Positions 11,130 to 24,965 of a stretch of DNA of 64,000 nucleotides are shown here, piece by piece. Every line of letters begins with the position of its first letter. The first letter of the stretch is position 1. Under the pieces are notes generated by a model, which saw nothing but the letters and a program-made list of their open reading frames with translations, made no database searches and was not told where the DNA came from. The stretch spans positions 62,001 to 126,000 of the forward strand of contig LUCM01004306.1 in NCBI GenBank assembly GCA_008360955.1. The letters are read 5' to 3'. The stretch is from Fasciolopsis buskii (lineage: Eukaryota > Platyhelminthes > Trematoda > Plagiorchiida > Fasciolidae). Both the position numbers and the translations under genes were made by a program.

Positions 11130-14100
11130 GTAAGTTCCGGTGAAGCATTAATGATTAATCATCTGTGAATTGTTGTATGAAAGTCTGTAGTAGAGTGGCT
11201 AATAAAAAGGGTACAGAAAGCGATCAAAACAAAGTAGAAATAGTGTGACCACTAGTCACAGTCTGTTGGTTTTACTTAAGCAAATTGCTTATTACACAGG
11301 CACACACGTGGTTAATATTTGAATGACATTCAATCTAGGGGGATGTGGTGGAAATTCCAGTCATTTTGATGAGCGTGACGCACATAGGGCGCTGTGCAAC
11401 TTAACGTTTAAATACATCGTCTAATTTGCTGACATGCATGGTATTCAGAATGTCTTAATTGTTACATCCTAACGTATGAACCATACCATTCGTAAATCGG
11501 TTAAACAGTATGTAAGTAGTCGGTCTCAGTTCAATTGATTTTTTATAACCATTAACCTTGCACAAGCGTGCTCTATATTTAGCTGCTACCTCACAGGATC
11601 ATCTACTCAAAAGAAGAGAGATTATGACAGAAAATGAAAGATCAAATGCAAGGTGGTAAATTGATCAACTAATGCAAAAGAGGGAATATTCCGAATGTGA
11701 AAAAGACGCTGAGTGCGGCAATGAGTCACATCATCTGTTGCTTCCAACCATCCCCTTGGGAGATTTTACGAACCCCAACCGAGGAGTCTGATCGCACCTA
11801 CACATGCCAATCTACCGGTTGAGGTTTTCATAAATTTTTGCCATGTTATCGACTGATCTTCTTGACCCATTTCCAAACCATTATCTTCCTCGGAAGACGG
11901 TTTACAAGTAGGCGAGCTTTATGAAGGCATACACAACACAAGTCACAGCCACATTAGTGCCCCTTCTAGAGCCTTACGCCTAACCTAAGATACTGAGAAA
12001 GTCCTCCCACTATATTCCATGAATGCTATGAAGACAACATTATACAAATGTCGAAATCATTCCCAGATCTTGTGTCCCCAACGGTCGTACTTCTGAGCGG
12101 TAAGGGAGGACCGACCTTACTGGTTCTGTATACTTGACCTTTGGTCGGCAACCAGATATCACGTTGGTGATAAATGTGCCTCAAGTTTGCAACTGTCAAT
12201 CAATCCTCCTGTATGCGCGGTGGCAATTCATTCGAAATGCGACCAACTACTCAAGTAGGTAAACTTATCCACATCACCCAGTCCTTCCCCTGAAATGACA
12301 AGGTTTGGTTTCGGGCCACTTCTTTCTTACAGAAACATTCCATAACTTGAAGATTCGAAAAACATACCAGATTTACCTAAAATATCATTTCCACGGTCCA
12401 GAAAAGTTCACCACCTACTTGGATTCTCATTCAGCATTACAATATTGTTCGCAGCATCTAAATCAAGCAAAGCAATTATCAATCCCACTATCCTTACATG
12501 AGGATAGGGTTATCCCTATAACCATCTTGAGTAAAAAGTGGAGTAAGAAAGGTAAGAATGACGAACATCATTTGTCGTGGTGAACTCGAGTAAAATATAG
12601 CCGTTTGCACGAACTCGACTTCGGCCTTTTGAATCCAGAGATTAGAAAATTGAAATTAATTTTTCTGGCACAATTCACCAAGAGAAAGTGCCACATGACT
12701 GCTCGACCGGATGGGTCGACTCTCACGTATGGTTAAAAGAAGACAGTTATGCATTTACTTAAAGATCTGTTTCACAGTGAAAATTAATCCAGCACAACCC
12801 GACCGGGACGGAGACCGGACTGGTTCTCACATGTACGCCTTTCCCGAGTATTTGGTAACCTGCGAGTGAACGATTTGGATGCGACACTTACCAAAATGCG
12901 TCCTATCTGATTTTCACCCCCCAGTAATCAGACTGCAATTGCTAATGCATAAGTTGGCACGTGGACGAGTGTATGAGGCATATCCTTGAGCATGTCGACC
13001 CGACTATGATTATATTAGCCGGCGTAATTTTCAAAGTGGCCCAATCCGACTGAAGTGTCACCTTCCAGGAACACTAGTCACGTGGTAACTAGGAGGAAAA
13101 TGATGACACTTCATAACTACTATGTACGCCAACGTGATAAAGCATAGCATGTATAGCCAGATGAATACGAACAGGATTTTGCATCGTCGCCTCATTTGAA
13201 TCATCGTGAATTCACTTCAGGGGACATAACGTGATTCCTCCACATGCACAAAATACTATTCTTTTTTTACCTTGGTATTCTTGTCAAGAATAGACAAAGA
13301 GTTGACGCGGCGCTAATTAACCACAGAACTACCAGTAGTGAGATTTAATGCATGAATGGCGACACGTATGGGGCAGTTGGCGTTTAGCTTGCTCACCGGT
13401 AAACTTAGTCATCCATGTGTGTTGTATCCGCAAGATTAGCGTTAGAGACATCCATTCTGCCACTCGATTCACGTCTCAGTCAACTCCGTCCATTAAGTTT
13501 AATTTACGCCCTTCTATGGACTCTGAGGTTGCGGCTTCCGGTCTAGTTGGCGCTGGTGTAGTTTCCGGTGAGCAGACTAAAGCTGCACGACTTGACTGGA
13601 GCCCAGTTAATAGCCGAGTATGCACAGGGAGGTTTGTGCAAAGTAAACACCCGTCGCTCCAATAGATACAATCAGTTTGTCGTATCAGAGTACGAACACC
13701 GAGCTAGCAGCCCAGATACGACTCTTACTACCAGAAGCATGAACTCTTACACGAACCAAGTCGCTGGGGTACCATGATATTAGCGGTAAATAGGAATTCT
13801 AGAACAGGTCGCCTATCTTAAAACGAGGACTTTGTCGGGTCCTATTAGATTCAGTTGCTGTCGTTCAGAAAATGGGAAACGATTGTTGGCTCTATGCTTT
13901 TACCATCAATTGTTTCTCACTGGACGAACTTCAGTTAGTAGAATCGCCAATGCGTCATCTGGCGTTCGCCCTCTTCCATCCAGCTGTGGACCTAGATCGA
14001 TCAAACTGCTGTTAGCTACCAGTGTCCCAGACGTTTAAAATATTGTGGATCGTGCTGGAGCATCTCCTTCTACTTCGAACACGCGTTAGTCTGCACCAAG

Positions 14101-15886
14101 CTGTCCGCGTGTCGCGTTGTTCCTTCCAAAAGCCCGATGCAGAAACCGTTAGATTGATCAGTTTGTCAGTTTCCTGAAACCTTCTAGGTAGTAAGTTAGA
14201 ACTCCCCCCTGTGTAATAGCATCGGTTAACGTTGGTAGCTTATCAAGGCTGTTTATATTCTGTTAGCTTAGCGTTTTGTGGCCGGGTTCTTTGTGTCACG
14301 ATACCCTAACGGTCACAGCGAGTGCCACAAACGAAACATGCTGCCACTGTGAAAAATTTTCATAAGCTGTTGCACCGAATCTTCGGTAAGTGGATACTAG
14401 GCATGAGCGAAACAGTCCACGAAGTTGATGGTTTGCAGACTCATGATCAAAAATGGTAATTCCCGAGCTTGGTGGGGCACGTTGGAGCACAACTTAAATG
14501 CCCTTCACCGTCAGCTTTCACACAGCTGTTTGGCACATGTCCCATAGTTTGTTTTGACAGATCCACCTTACGAGGCTAGGATTCCCAAGGACATCCAAAC
14601 GGTGTGAGGTTACGCAATAGCAGGGTGACATGACTTTCCTTTAATTCATCTAAAGATAGAATGTTTCATGATATGGAACTTCAGGTCTTGTTTCGCAAGT
14701 TTTGACACTCTGAGCAGACCCCTCTTTATGGCGGTAGTCGACTGTTGAGCCCCATATTTAAGATGCAGTGGCGCCGCCGTTGTGCCGACCATTGCGTATG
14801 AACCCAGTCCTAGCAGTTTTGAAACTGTTAGAGTCTGTCATTCTCCACATTTTGTACAACGCACATAAGTGACGAACTCCAGAATGTCCGGGTAAGTTTC
14901 GCACCGATGGTGGATGCATTGATCAAATATTCACTCGCCGGTAGTTGTTATAGCAATGCTGTGCCTTTCAAAGGCCAGTTGCCGTTGTGTTCTCAAATAT
15001 TCGCTCAGCCTCCAACTTCATGGATAGATCTTCACTGTGATGCTATTTGTTGAGCAGTATATTACGTCAGAAGTATGTATCGTTCTTCAATGAGTTTTAC
15101 CGTCCTACCTCAGACCGGGTTAAGTGCTGTGGCTAGGTTCCGCCACAACTCGTCTTTTTCCGTGGCGTACGACACGGCTGCTGTGCATCCCGTTTCTGTT
15201 CAACTTTGTCATAGAGAAAGTTTAACACAATACTCTCAGCTGTAGCAAACGGAGAGGGAACCGTCCCCCGAAGTCTAGTTGTCGACTTAGAGTATGCCAT
15301 CGGCGTCGTCGTACTCATCGACGAATAAAAAAATTCCCCATGCTTCAAACTGTGTTTTCAATTCATGGACTTTGCAATCAGTGGCATTCGGTGATCCATT
15401 GGTTATTACTATAGCACAAAATGAAGTAATCGATGATTGTGTACCAAATGTTATCTTTCCCTATTAAAAATTCACCATTATTGCTACTGCCAAACAGCTA
15501 CCTTAGTCGTTGTGCACGCTTTTTAAGGGTGTCGTGGAATGATTTGTCTCTAATGTCTACTCACAAAATCTATTTTTATCTGTTACTTGGCTTTACGGTC
15601 CATAGTGCAATAAAAGACTTCAGCCCGCACATCAAAATTCGAACGACCATTAGTAGCGTACATTTTTAATTTTTTATCGATCACCAAAGAAACTTAGCCG
15701 ACACATGGAAACATGGTCTTTTTCAATGGGCATATTTTTTTTGTTTCATATCTTACCGTTTACTGTTGTGCGGTAATCATGCTATCGATTCTCACATATT
15801 TATTGATCATTTAGAATAAGTCAAAAGTTGTTTGCAACTTGCTCCCCATCCCACACCCAACCTCCTTACCTTTTGTCCCAATTCAG
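11130..15886 (+). other. Intron 4, 4.8 kb
   Basis: No unit-type exon found. Scattered short open frames on both strands between 13340 and 15450 could be a very degraded retroelement on the - strand, but no motif is clear enough to name it. Confidence 0.5.
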
Positions 15887-16021
15887 GATGTTCACCATCA
15901 CAAACTGCGATGTACTGCGATGCTGGATCGAATAACTGGGTTCGAAAGACCACTCGTTTCGTGCTGGATGCGGAACACCTACAGTGTCATCGTCGAGAAA
16001 TCCTTCACGCCAAACCGACCT
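15887..16021 (+). CDS. Exon 5: unit B
   Basis: 135 nt, phase 1-1, acceptor AATTCAG, donor CGACCT|GTATGT. It opens CSPS, then YCDAG, with a third Cys in LQC. The spacer to the next unit is 12 residues and the split codon yields Tyr. I placed the donor at GTATGT because it keeps the phase and the spacer; the same reading frame meets a stop just downstream. Confidence 0.82.
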
Positions 16022-17350
16022 GTATGTGACTGAAGTTTGATTATTTTTCTGAAGTAACTTTTGGGGCACACATTTCGCGCGGAATTAGGTGAACCGGGAA
16101 TTTTCGGAAAAGTTAGGATCAACCATTGATCAGAGGTTCGGTTCGATTTCAAGATTCAAAAGGTGTCCCAAAGGAGCTAGGTAGATTCATACAAACGAAC
16201 GTCTAAAGTATAAAGTATTACACTGATTACCTTTCGGTTCAGGTGTTCACCTGTGTGAAAAAACTTAATTTGTAGTCATAGGCTAAAACGCAGGTAATCT
16301 ATATCACTTATCAGACTTTCGGTTCCCATATTTCCATTTTTCGTATCCCCGAAGAACTCTGTAGCTCGATGTAACTTCGCCATAGTTTCATTATGGCATT
16401 TAAGCTCTTGAAAGACGTCGCTCAACTTGTAGGTGCAGTTTGGGGTCGGATGGAATAACAGAAACTCGTCTGCCAATGTCGTCAGTTACGCAGGACATTT
16501 CAGTCTGATTCTGATACTCCAGTCGTTGACAAATTCAAGAGCTTCAGGGAAGCCAACCGACGACCTGAATTTACGATCAACATGGAAATGCCTACCGCAC
16601 TTTGAATCGTTGTTTTTGCAAGCTAATCAGTCGTTACCTCTCACCTAAGCACGATCAACCGATGAGTTAGAAATGGATCAAACTAGGTCGACTCATCAGA
16701 ATGTGAAGTTGTAAAATACGGCTGGTTATGGTCAGCGGGTAAGGGCTGATGAACGAGGATCAGTTACAAACAAAATTAGTTTGTGTCATCTGGATAGTAA
16801 AATGAATCACAAGAGTCTCAGTGTCATTTCTTCTCCGTAATGTTAGTGGTTTTTCTTTTAAAACGTGGGCTCGGCATCCTGGAAATTCTAGTAGGTTTTC
16901 CTACGTTCGTAAAGTGACAGTGTCCACCAGACGTGCAGATTGCACCTATAGGACACAGTGGTTTAGTTAGCTTTCACTGAAGACAGTTACAGTATTTCCT
17001 TGAGTGATTCCCTCCCTGGAACGGAATGTTCCAGACCGAAATAATAGCATTAACGGCAATCTTACTGAAATCCATCTACCTAGCAATTTCTGTCCATGAG
17101 CGGCGCTTATTTCTATTAATTAGAGACGGAATATTTCCGCATCTAGTTCTAATTGAAGCTCAGACTCCCACTCACGCTAACCTAATGCTATTCCTAACAA
17201 ATCCACTAACAAATCCGTACCTTGGGTCCTATGGCCTCCCATCGTGGTGCTTTCATAGATGCACTCATTCACAATAGGAATTGAGATCTCGGACGAGATT
17301 GTTCCGAATTTTCACTTTCTACCGTTGTACACGTATGCACTTTCACACAG
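16022..17350 (+). other. Intron 5
   Basis: Nothing recognised. The open frame at 17026-17277 lacks the Cys pattern. Confidence 0.6.
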
Positions 17351-17632
17351 ACTGTCCTCGCGCGCGCGTCCGTGCAACTCCGTGTGATCCAATTAAGCGA
17401 TACCGTGAATTGGAACTTCACTTTTACAAACGTGATCATTGTCATTGCAAACCTCAGAGACGTGTGATTCGACAACCCTGCGGATGTGCAACCGGTCCGG
17501 GTTCAGCAGTCAAATTGAGGCGGCGTTGTGACGCGTTACGTGGTCGATTACACTTGGAAATTCTAACCAGACGTTGGAGCAGTGAGGCTAATCGATGCGT
17601 ACCAATCCGAACTGTCAAAACTATTCCCATCG
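17351..17632 (+). CDS. Exon 6: units A + B
   Basis: 282 nt, phase 1-1, acceptor TTCACACAG, donor ATCG|GTGAGT. The A unit opens CPRA, then TPCDP, HCHC and QPC. It ends CGC, with the B unit starting in GCATG. B has a long first loop to RRRC, then NRC and the 12-residue spacer into exon 7. The start is set by the acceptor and by the Cys-Pro that follows two bases later. Confidence 0.9.
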
Positions 17633-18830
17633 GTGAGTATCTCCCTGTCTCTGTACGTGTGTCAGACGGGGTAGGGAATTGACCGTTTCAATGGTTGATC
17701 TTTAGGACAATGATTGTTATTTATGTACCGCTATCTTTGCATCATTTGCCGTGTTTTACAAAACTAACTGACCCAAGGTTTCTGTTACTTCATTCACAGT
17801 GTCTAGTGTCCCAGTTGATGTTTTTCAGAATGTACAATCCACACCCTTGTTACAGGGAGTACTGACTGTACGCGGATATCCAGGTCATGTTTACCCAAAC
17901 AGATCACTTTATTCACAAAACAAGCAAAAGTCGATTTCACATTCCGTTCGTAAAGCCCAGAAAATTGATGCGGCTGACTTAAACAATATTTCGTTTATTT
18001 TCAAGGTCACATTCTGAAAACCCCTCATGTATCAAAACAACCAGAGTGAACGATGAATTATTTGGTTTCTTGTGGGAGCAATATGAAAATATATTCTGTT
18101 CGTTGACTTTTTGATTAACTGCACCCAATAAATACACTCAGGACCAGATAATAAACAGAGATTCTAGTCTTTTTATTGTGAATGATATATTGTAAATAAA
18201 ATAGCGTTGTTGGTAGACGTTGTGTTAGTAACATTATATCATTCACAATAAAAACCAATAAATGGCTTCTCGATTTTTTATACACTCCATACGTCACTCG
18301 GTCCTGATATTTACACAGCTTAGATTTCTCTTTTACCAGAATGAAACTCGTATAAATGAGCTGCTAATTTTGGACTTAAACCTTTGACCAGATAGGAACA
18401 TTCTGCGTTTCTGTGCGTCTAAACCATGTTGGAAATTGACGCTGGTTTCAACGTGGATCTATGTGCTGTTTTTACTGTTTTGCACAATACATCTACGAAA
18501 GCTTCCTTTCGAATCACGGCAAGGTTGGCCATAGCGGCCGAAGTACACAATTTATCCTTAATTAAACGAATTGATTCGATGTCCCATCCCATTTTCTATC
18601 CTGCGAGGATCTGGCGCAATTTCGCAGTGCAGGATTTGAGGAAATGTGTAGTGATTGTATGCTTCTAACGAACATCAACAAGTCTGTGTGAATATTAGGT
18701 AGAATATGTTAGTGATAGTTCATATAACACTGACTGATCGCCTTTCCTTTAGTTTGTTTCTATCTGACGTCCGATGAACAAACTTGTATTGTTACGCTTC
18801 AATTAACTTCTTCGTGTGTTCCGTTCGTAG
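17633..18830 (+). other. Intron 6
   Basis: Nothing recognised. Confidence 0.6.
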
Positions 18831-18965
18831 CGTGCAAGCCCAAAGTCCGTGTTATTCGTGGTCAGTGCGTCAACGGGAAAATGTCGGAAACTTTGATTGA
18901 ACAATTTCGAGATCCAAATGGTTGTGCATGCAAAAAGCGAGGGCGAAAAGTGATGCGTGATTGCC
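18831..18965 (+). CDS. Exon 7: canonical unit A
   Basis: 135 nt, phase 1-1, acceptor GTTCGTAG, donor TTGCC|GTAAGC. It fits C-x10-C-x18-C-x-C-x10-C exactly: CKPK, GQCVN, GCAC, RDC. The first Cys is followed by Lys instead of Pro. The split codon gives Arg, making CRCP with exon 8. The next unit is an A' variant rather than a B, the first of four A-A'-B runs. Confidence 0.9.
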
Positions 18966-20296
18966 GTAAGCATCTCTCGTCTCCTTTTTTATGTTCATTT
19001 AGTTTTACTTAGAGAAGTGATGGTGCTACCCGAAGACTTACCTGTCAGTGAAAAACAATGTGTCAATAAAGCGGGACGCCTTAGCATGACATGATAAATG
19101 TGTATGAAATTATTACCTAGCATTTCCGTGTGATACTCCACTACGGAGTGGAAACAACAACACGCATTGCCTCCACTACGGACTAGTCAGTCGAAAGGCT
19201 AAAGAAAAATCAAACAGATGTGAACACGTTAGGATTTATTTGCAGCTCATTCGCATATACATATATATCCGTATTATTCACCTATCCGCGTACTACTTAG
19301 GTTTAATGCGTATTCTAGCACCATTCTGTTTTCGTTCTTAAGGTTGGCCTAGATCAGCTGACAAATAATGCTCAATAGTTGTGCTGCTTCTATGGGCTCG
19401 TCAACGGCGAGTACTCATGCTTACCTCTGAAGATAAAACTTAGATTCTGGTGACAGGTATCAGTTTGGATTGTGCAGGTATGGAGATGACTGAACTGAAG
19501 CAGTATTGGTTGCATATTTCTGACGAACAGCAATGACCTCGAAACTGGTCCTGTGCTTCCAAGGCAATTTTATCCACTCACCCAGATACTAATTACGTTT
19601 AGTATATGTGTATGAGCACAAATATCTCGATTTTTAATTAAATATATAATTACCATTATTTACTACATTATACTTGCTCGCCCATCATCCTTCGGTCACA
19701 TTACTTTGAATCCTCGGGCCCGTGAGATATAAACTGAAACGAAAAAAGTCATTTCAAGGTTACCAGCCGCAACAACTCGCCCTGGATGAATTTGTGGGAC
19801 GTATTTGCCTGGATCATCTAAAAATATCATCCGCGCATACGCAACACGTCATGATTGAGAGCCATGCCCCAGTTAAAATACTCTCGGCTGAACGCGGTAG
19901 CTATTAGATTTTCTGGGACGTTCCGTTTCGGTCGTTTTGACAGGCATAAAGATGACGACTTCAGTTTTTATGTCCTCACGAGTTGTTCTGGAATACTGAG
20001 TGATTATTTTATCACCAGCTGACATACAGCTGGCTTTTTCCGTTGGATTGTATTTGAAAAAAATGTAAAACTGCTGGGAAGTCGGTATGCCACAAAAACT
20101 AAGAATTAAAACAATAAATAATTTAGGTAGTTGGTTTTTTTCACCCGCACAGAGTCTATTCTTTATTAATACGACTTTTTTTCATTCCAATATTTATTCA
20201 TATGTCTATCTGTTGTTCCTGTTTTCGAATTGAGCAGCCATTTGGCAGAGCTTTCCTTATTTTAGCCTACTAACATCCGTTTTCCTTTCTTTTCAG
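18966..20296 (+). other. Intron 7
   Basis: Nothing recognised except a short AT run near 19257-19268. Confidence 0.6.
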
Positions 20297-20493
20297 GCTG
20301 TCCAACAATGATAATCAATGATGGATCATGCGACGGTCAACGTGCTTCATGGGAAGAGATGGTTGTCGAGCGGATTTGGGATCCGCTTCGAAAAGCGTGT
20401 GCCATTGAACGCCGCACGCCGTCCATTCATTTTTGTCAATGTCCTCCCAAGGAAACCAGTCGTACATGCAAAAACGGGATAGTACTGCAGATG
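20297..20493 (+). CDS. Exon 8: unit A' + first half of B
   Basis: 197 nt, phase 1 at the start and phase 0 at the end; acceptor TTTTCAG, donor CAGATG|GTACGC. The A' unit starts CPTM, has GSCDG, then a single Cys (KACAI) where A has CxC, and ends FCQCPP. The B unit begins there with CPPK and RTC, and is cut 8 residues after its second Cys. The phase-0 donor is chosen because exon 9 then completes a normal B; otherwise the frame stops at 20530. Confidence 0.85.
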
Positions 20494-21181
20494 GTACGCA
20501 ACCACCAAATCTACATCCGTTTGACCGTTTGACGAAAGCAGTTCTGCTGTGCTGCCAGAAGAAACTTTGATTTGGTTTAAAAGGAAAAGACTAATCACTG
20601 TTCCATAGATGATAGTAGCTATCAAACGGTCGGGAGTTCTTGACTGAAAATAAGGCTTGAATTGTTTAGTTACTTAAACTTCTGAATTTATCAGCCAGGT
20701 GTGTTATCAACACGATGATGCGACGATGTCCGTACAAACACATCATTGCCTTGTCCACCTGTATTTCCTTGTCGCTATTCTTCCACCGTTTTGTAGCCCA
20801 AAGCTGTTTTGGCAGCCATCACATGGGCAGGAATAAGCAGATATTTCCTCATCAAATTTGCATCTGCTGACAACAACGGAGCTAAATTATCAACTCACTT
20901 TACTTGGTCACACGATTTAAATGTAGCGAGCTCGTTTGGAGTATGCGTTGTCCAAATACGTCTGTTTACGATAGCATAGTTCATGCCTGCTCAAAACAGT
21001 TCGCGGGTGGTAAACGATGGCTAGAAACGGTAAAACGACGGAGAAATCTGTAGTGTTCGTCTGGTTCATGTTCACATTGCATTTACGTCTTTCATATACT
21101 TATATTTTCACTTGAAAATTACCAATGAAGCGGATATTTCTCTACTCTCTTTGTTTTGTTTACAAATTGTCACTTGCACAG
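20494..21181 (+). other. Intron 8
   Basis: Phase-0 intron inside a B unit, 688 nt. Nothing else recognised. Confidence 0.7.
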
Positions 21182-21440
21182 CATATCCGGTTCCGCCTGA
21201 ATCCCAAGATGGTAACTTGCGAGCGAATTGTCCAAGAGCGCGATATCCGACCCCATTGCGATTATCCACCGGAGCTGACCAGCCAGGCTCCGCACAGTTC
21301 TCTGTTTCATCGTTATCGTCAATCTGCATGCGATCTGGCCACGTGTACGCTCAAACTCGAGGTATTTGTCCGCAAATACGACCCAACTCGATGCGCCTGT
21401 AGATGGACCTTGGCCGAGGCTAGACGTTGCACTTGTTGTG
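21182..21440 (+). CDS. Exon 9: second half of B + unit A with extra Cys
   Basis: 259 nt, phase 0 to phase 1, acceptor CTTGCACAG, donor TTGTG|GTAAGC. The first residues (RFRLNP, VTC) finish the B unit of exon 8; 12 residues later comes PHC, the first Cys of unit A. That A has a long first loop to SAC, an extra Cys in LATC, the pair RCAC, and an unusually Cys-dense end, CTCCGC across the intron. The extra cysteines agree with the pairing rule in the findings. Confidence 0.87.
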
Positions 21441-22010
21441 GTAAGCAATTTTTGTCGTCAACAGAAGGCAATTTCCAAATAGTATCGATACAACCGAACA
21501 GTCACAACACTGACACCAGAAAGAAGTGATACTCATTGACTTTCATAAGTATTATTCTATCGCACTAACGGATTTTGTGTTACTGTATAGTGTAAAATTA
21601 GTGGGAACTCCACGTGCTGCCTTAGACTGGGACCTACTTTTGTGGCACGCGTGCTCTGTAATCACCGCTAACGAACTCCGGACTATGGAACTTACGGCTC
21701 CGAATTTCACGGTGGTAATCCGCAATCTCAATGTTACTACTGATGGTATCGTCAGTAACTGAAACTTCATGGGATTTACTAGATATGTACTAACCTGGCC
21801 TGCGATCAGCTCAAATTTTTCGGACACAGTTACTGGTGCCATGTTCCAGTGAAACTTCTTTGCATAGTTGGTAGTTCACAAAAAGAACAGACAGAACCAC
21901 GACACCATAACAACACATCGACGCAGTGACACTCGATGCAAGCCGGGATATATACGCGGGCTGACGATAGAATGTAGACGAAAGATAGTGAACTAAAAGC
22001 ACTAATTCAG

Positions 22011-22045
<35 letters not shown>

Positions 22046-23178
22046 CCATCGAAGCCCGTTTTGTCTATGAGCCTCATTTTGGCTTAGATCACATGCGCCA
22101 AAACGGTGAATCCCTGTTGAATGGATCGTTTGGTGAGTGTGTCAGCCACTTCTCATCAGCAGCCCAGTTTTCACCTTAATGTATCTCTATCTACATCAGC
22201 CTGAAAGTTAGCTAAAGCAGCAGTCAAATTAGGTGATGACTGCAAAACCCGACGACATTTACGCCAGTCACGCATTAGTGGATATATAATCATTATTCCT
22301 ACATATATCCAAGATTTTTTGTAATAAAACTGGATTTGTGTTGGTCTGACTCCCGTGGTGTCATTGGATCTAGTGTAAAGAGGCGACAGGTGATAAACGA
22401 CAGACGCGACTGATTACCGGCGATTTCAAATAAGAATGGTCGGTAGTTTGTAATCAGATAAGAAACAATCCTTTTTTCCGTTTCATGGCGAGAAGTGCTT
22501 CTCCCACTCTGTCATCCATGCCTGTACTGATCCGAATGTCCTGGTCAACACTACTTTGTAGCTCTCCGTTTGATACGTCTTACTGCTTGTTGGGTAATTC
22601 GTTATGGTTTTCCAGCTTCCCCGTGAGTCTTTCTGTCCTCCGTAATCTTCTCCCAATATGGATTTTTGTCCCGTTGTTGAGCAGTAGTCAGTCAGTAAGT
22701 CTAACATGTACAAGAACGTTTTGTAGACATGAGTTATTCCAACGAATGAGTGCTCTCTGTGGTGCAACAAAAGCTTTGGAATTTCATCTTGTGGTTCGCA
22801 ACTTGCAGTGTGACTTTAATCGCTTCAGAATACAAAATTGTCTTTCATCACAGGATAAATGAAGGCCACAAATTCACGCTGGAATCTACTGCCATTCGCG
22901 TACACGGAAAGAAAAGTAGATTCTCTAAACTTTAGTGGATTACTTCCCAGCCTGAATTGGTCTAGCTATGCTGGTATTACCAATTAGCTATTTCACTTCC
23001 AGCTGTGAATAGACTCAGTAAGGCAATCGGTCAAGTTGCGTTTGCGAAACTTGGCTTTATTCTTAAAATGTGGTAAGATTCGAAATGTGAAAATCCTGAA
23101 ACTATACTTTTCATTTTAGTGTTTTACTGCTAGCAAGCAAATTTTATGAATAAAACTCAATCGTAGATTCTTCTTTAG
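21441..23178 (+). other. Intron 9
   Basis: Contains a CA microsatellite at 22011-22043. Open frames near 22483-22862 on both strands overlap but show no recognisable domain. Confidence 0.6.
22011..22043. repeat. (CA)n microsatellite
   Basis: About 16 CA dinucleotides, uninterrupted. Confidence 0.95.
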
Positions 23179-23316
23179 GTTGTCCAAAGCCGACCATGGA
23201 TGTCAAATGTCAAAAGGATAAAAATCTCGTCGGAACGATTACTTACTACGCGGCTGAGGTACAGCGTTGTGGACACAAATGTGTACCGAAAGTCCAGAAT
23301 GTTTTTAAACAAGTCG
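23179..23316 (+). CDS. Exon 10: unit B with an extra Cys
   Basis: 138 nt, phase 1-1, acceptor TTCTTTAG, donor GTCG|GTAAGT. It opens CPKPT, then VKCQ, a Gly and a Tyr-Tyr, then RCGHKC. The second Cys of RCGHKC sits 12 residues before the next unit, so it is the canonical one and RC is the addition. The preceding A end (exon 9) also has a surplus of Cys, so an inter-unit disulfide is possible. Confidence 0.88.
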
Positions 23317-24818
23317 GTAAGTAAGTATCACTCGCAGTTGGCCAATTTTGGTCCCGTTTACAATCGCTTCATTACATGGACTATAGGTTTACTACACGTG
23401 GAGGACAAAAAATCTCCCCGTAGGCACATGCAAATAGCTGACAAGTGAGATTAGCTTTCTTCTGTTAAAGTGAAGCACACTCCTCTTTGTTTAAATGGGG
23501 AAACCTTTGACCGACAGTAGTCCAATAGCCCACGTCCCCGTGGTGATTGCCTGTCGTGTGAATTTATCTTGTTATCATGAGCCCAAGCCGTTTGCACATC
23601 CAATGACATTGTGGCTCTCCACACACTTTCGTCGTGGTGATGTCACATACCGGCTTACCGACCGGGTGAGAAAGCACCGTTTCTGCCGACATCCTGTAAA
23701 AAGGTAGTTTTGCAAAATTTTAAGGATTTTTTTACTCCTGTTCTTCCGTCAGACAATAATTCCGTTTTCATCGAGTGTTTACGGGAGTCTGTCTTCCACT
23801 TCACGTTTCAAACAATCCTACTCACTTTTTTCACATACATGAGGATGCGCAATTTCGATAGACGACTATTAATAAGCCTTAACTTGAAAGTCACGAGTTC
23901 TAATCCTCCTACCCTCACTGACACTCTCCAGTTGGGCGCAGCCTGTTACTGTAAATAGTTTACCTTGTCGTGTGATTACTGTGAGAAGTGGAGCAATAAA
24001 AATGTCAATAAGTTGAAAACCTGCACTGCTGAGACATTCCACTGTGAACAACAGTGCGCCTGAGTGTGATAGATCTGTCCTGTCGGTTATCGGTGCCCTC
24101 GTGAGGGTGGGTCGTGGTACGCAATTTGTAACCAGTGCACTGGCATGTGTGCAATTCGATCAAGGCGGAAGACGGACACGTGCAAACTGCACGTTATCTC
24201 ATTGGCTACCCAGTGCCGGCAGACAGGCGAACTAGGGATGCGAGAATACGGATGTCATACCGTGAGCGGCATCAACCAATCAGTGCGGATAGTCCTGACA
24301 GCAAAACGACGCACTAAATCAAATGGACTGCGTCAAACGAGGTGAGTCGGTCAACACATGACTCAGACCACCGATCAGGTGAATAGTGGTCTCAAACGCA
24401 ATTATAAAACGAACGTTCCACAAATACGTGATGTTTTCATTGGATAAAGTGAGATTTTATTCCGCACCAGATTAGTTGTTCTAATTTGAGTTAGCAGGAG
24501 TCGACGATACCGATCTAGAGGCGAGAGGGGCTGACTAGCGAAAAGACATCCGGACATTGAGTATGCTCCCAAACATCCACTTCAATAGGTCTCGCACATA
24601 CGGGATGCAATCTCATTCCGTCTACTGTTATCATTCATGCTCTTCTCATTCGATCATATGAAGAAGTTCAACTATTTGGTAATAACAGACGGCATTTTTA
24701 GAAACAAATTACTCCCAGTATGCTTCCCCGAGTTTATGTACTTTGGCGCACGTAATCAACAAAGCTCTCGTCTATTCTTGTCGCATGACTGTATCATTGG
24801 TGTTTCTTTCTTTTTTAG
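23317..24818 (+). other. Intron 10
   Basis: A B-box-like AGTTCTAATCC near 23897 could be a diverged SINE head, but no A box or matching body was found. Otherwise nothing recognised. Confidence 0.5.
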
Positions 24819-24965
24819 ATTGCAACACATATCCACGTCTACCAAACCCCCATTGGACCAAATGTGACCGAACTACATGCCAACAGCGTTTTGTTATGCC
24901 ATATTACGAACGCAGAAATTGTCGCTGTGTTTTGACTGAGAAGGTTCTTGCTTCGAGGACATGTT
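24819..24965 (+). CDS. Exon 11: unit A with extra Cys pair
   Basis: 147 nt, phase 1-1, acceptor TTTTTTAG, donor CATGTT|GTGAGT. It opens CNTY with a 13-residue first loop, then CDRTTC (the extra Cys), NCRC and RTC. The codon split by the next intron is t|gc, a cysteine, giving CCC with exon 12. A strong polypyrimidine tract precedes the acceptor. Confidence 0.88.

Noticed and set aside
13340..15450. Possible degraded Ty3/gypsy pol region on the - strand
   Set aside because: A few residues recall integrase-like text, but no catalytic motif, RNase H block or LTR pair could be shown.
23850..23955. B-box-like AGTTCTAATCC, candidate third SINE
   Set aside because: No A box at the right distance, and the body does not match copies 1 and 2.
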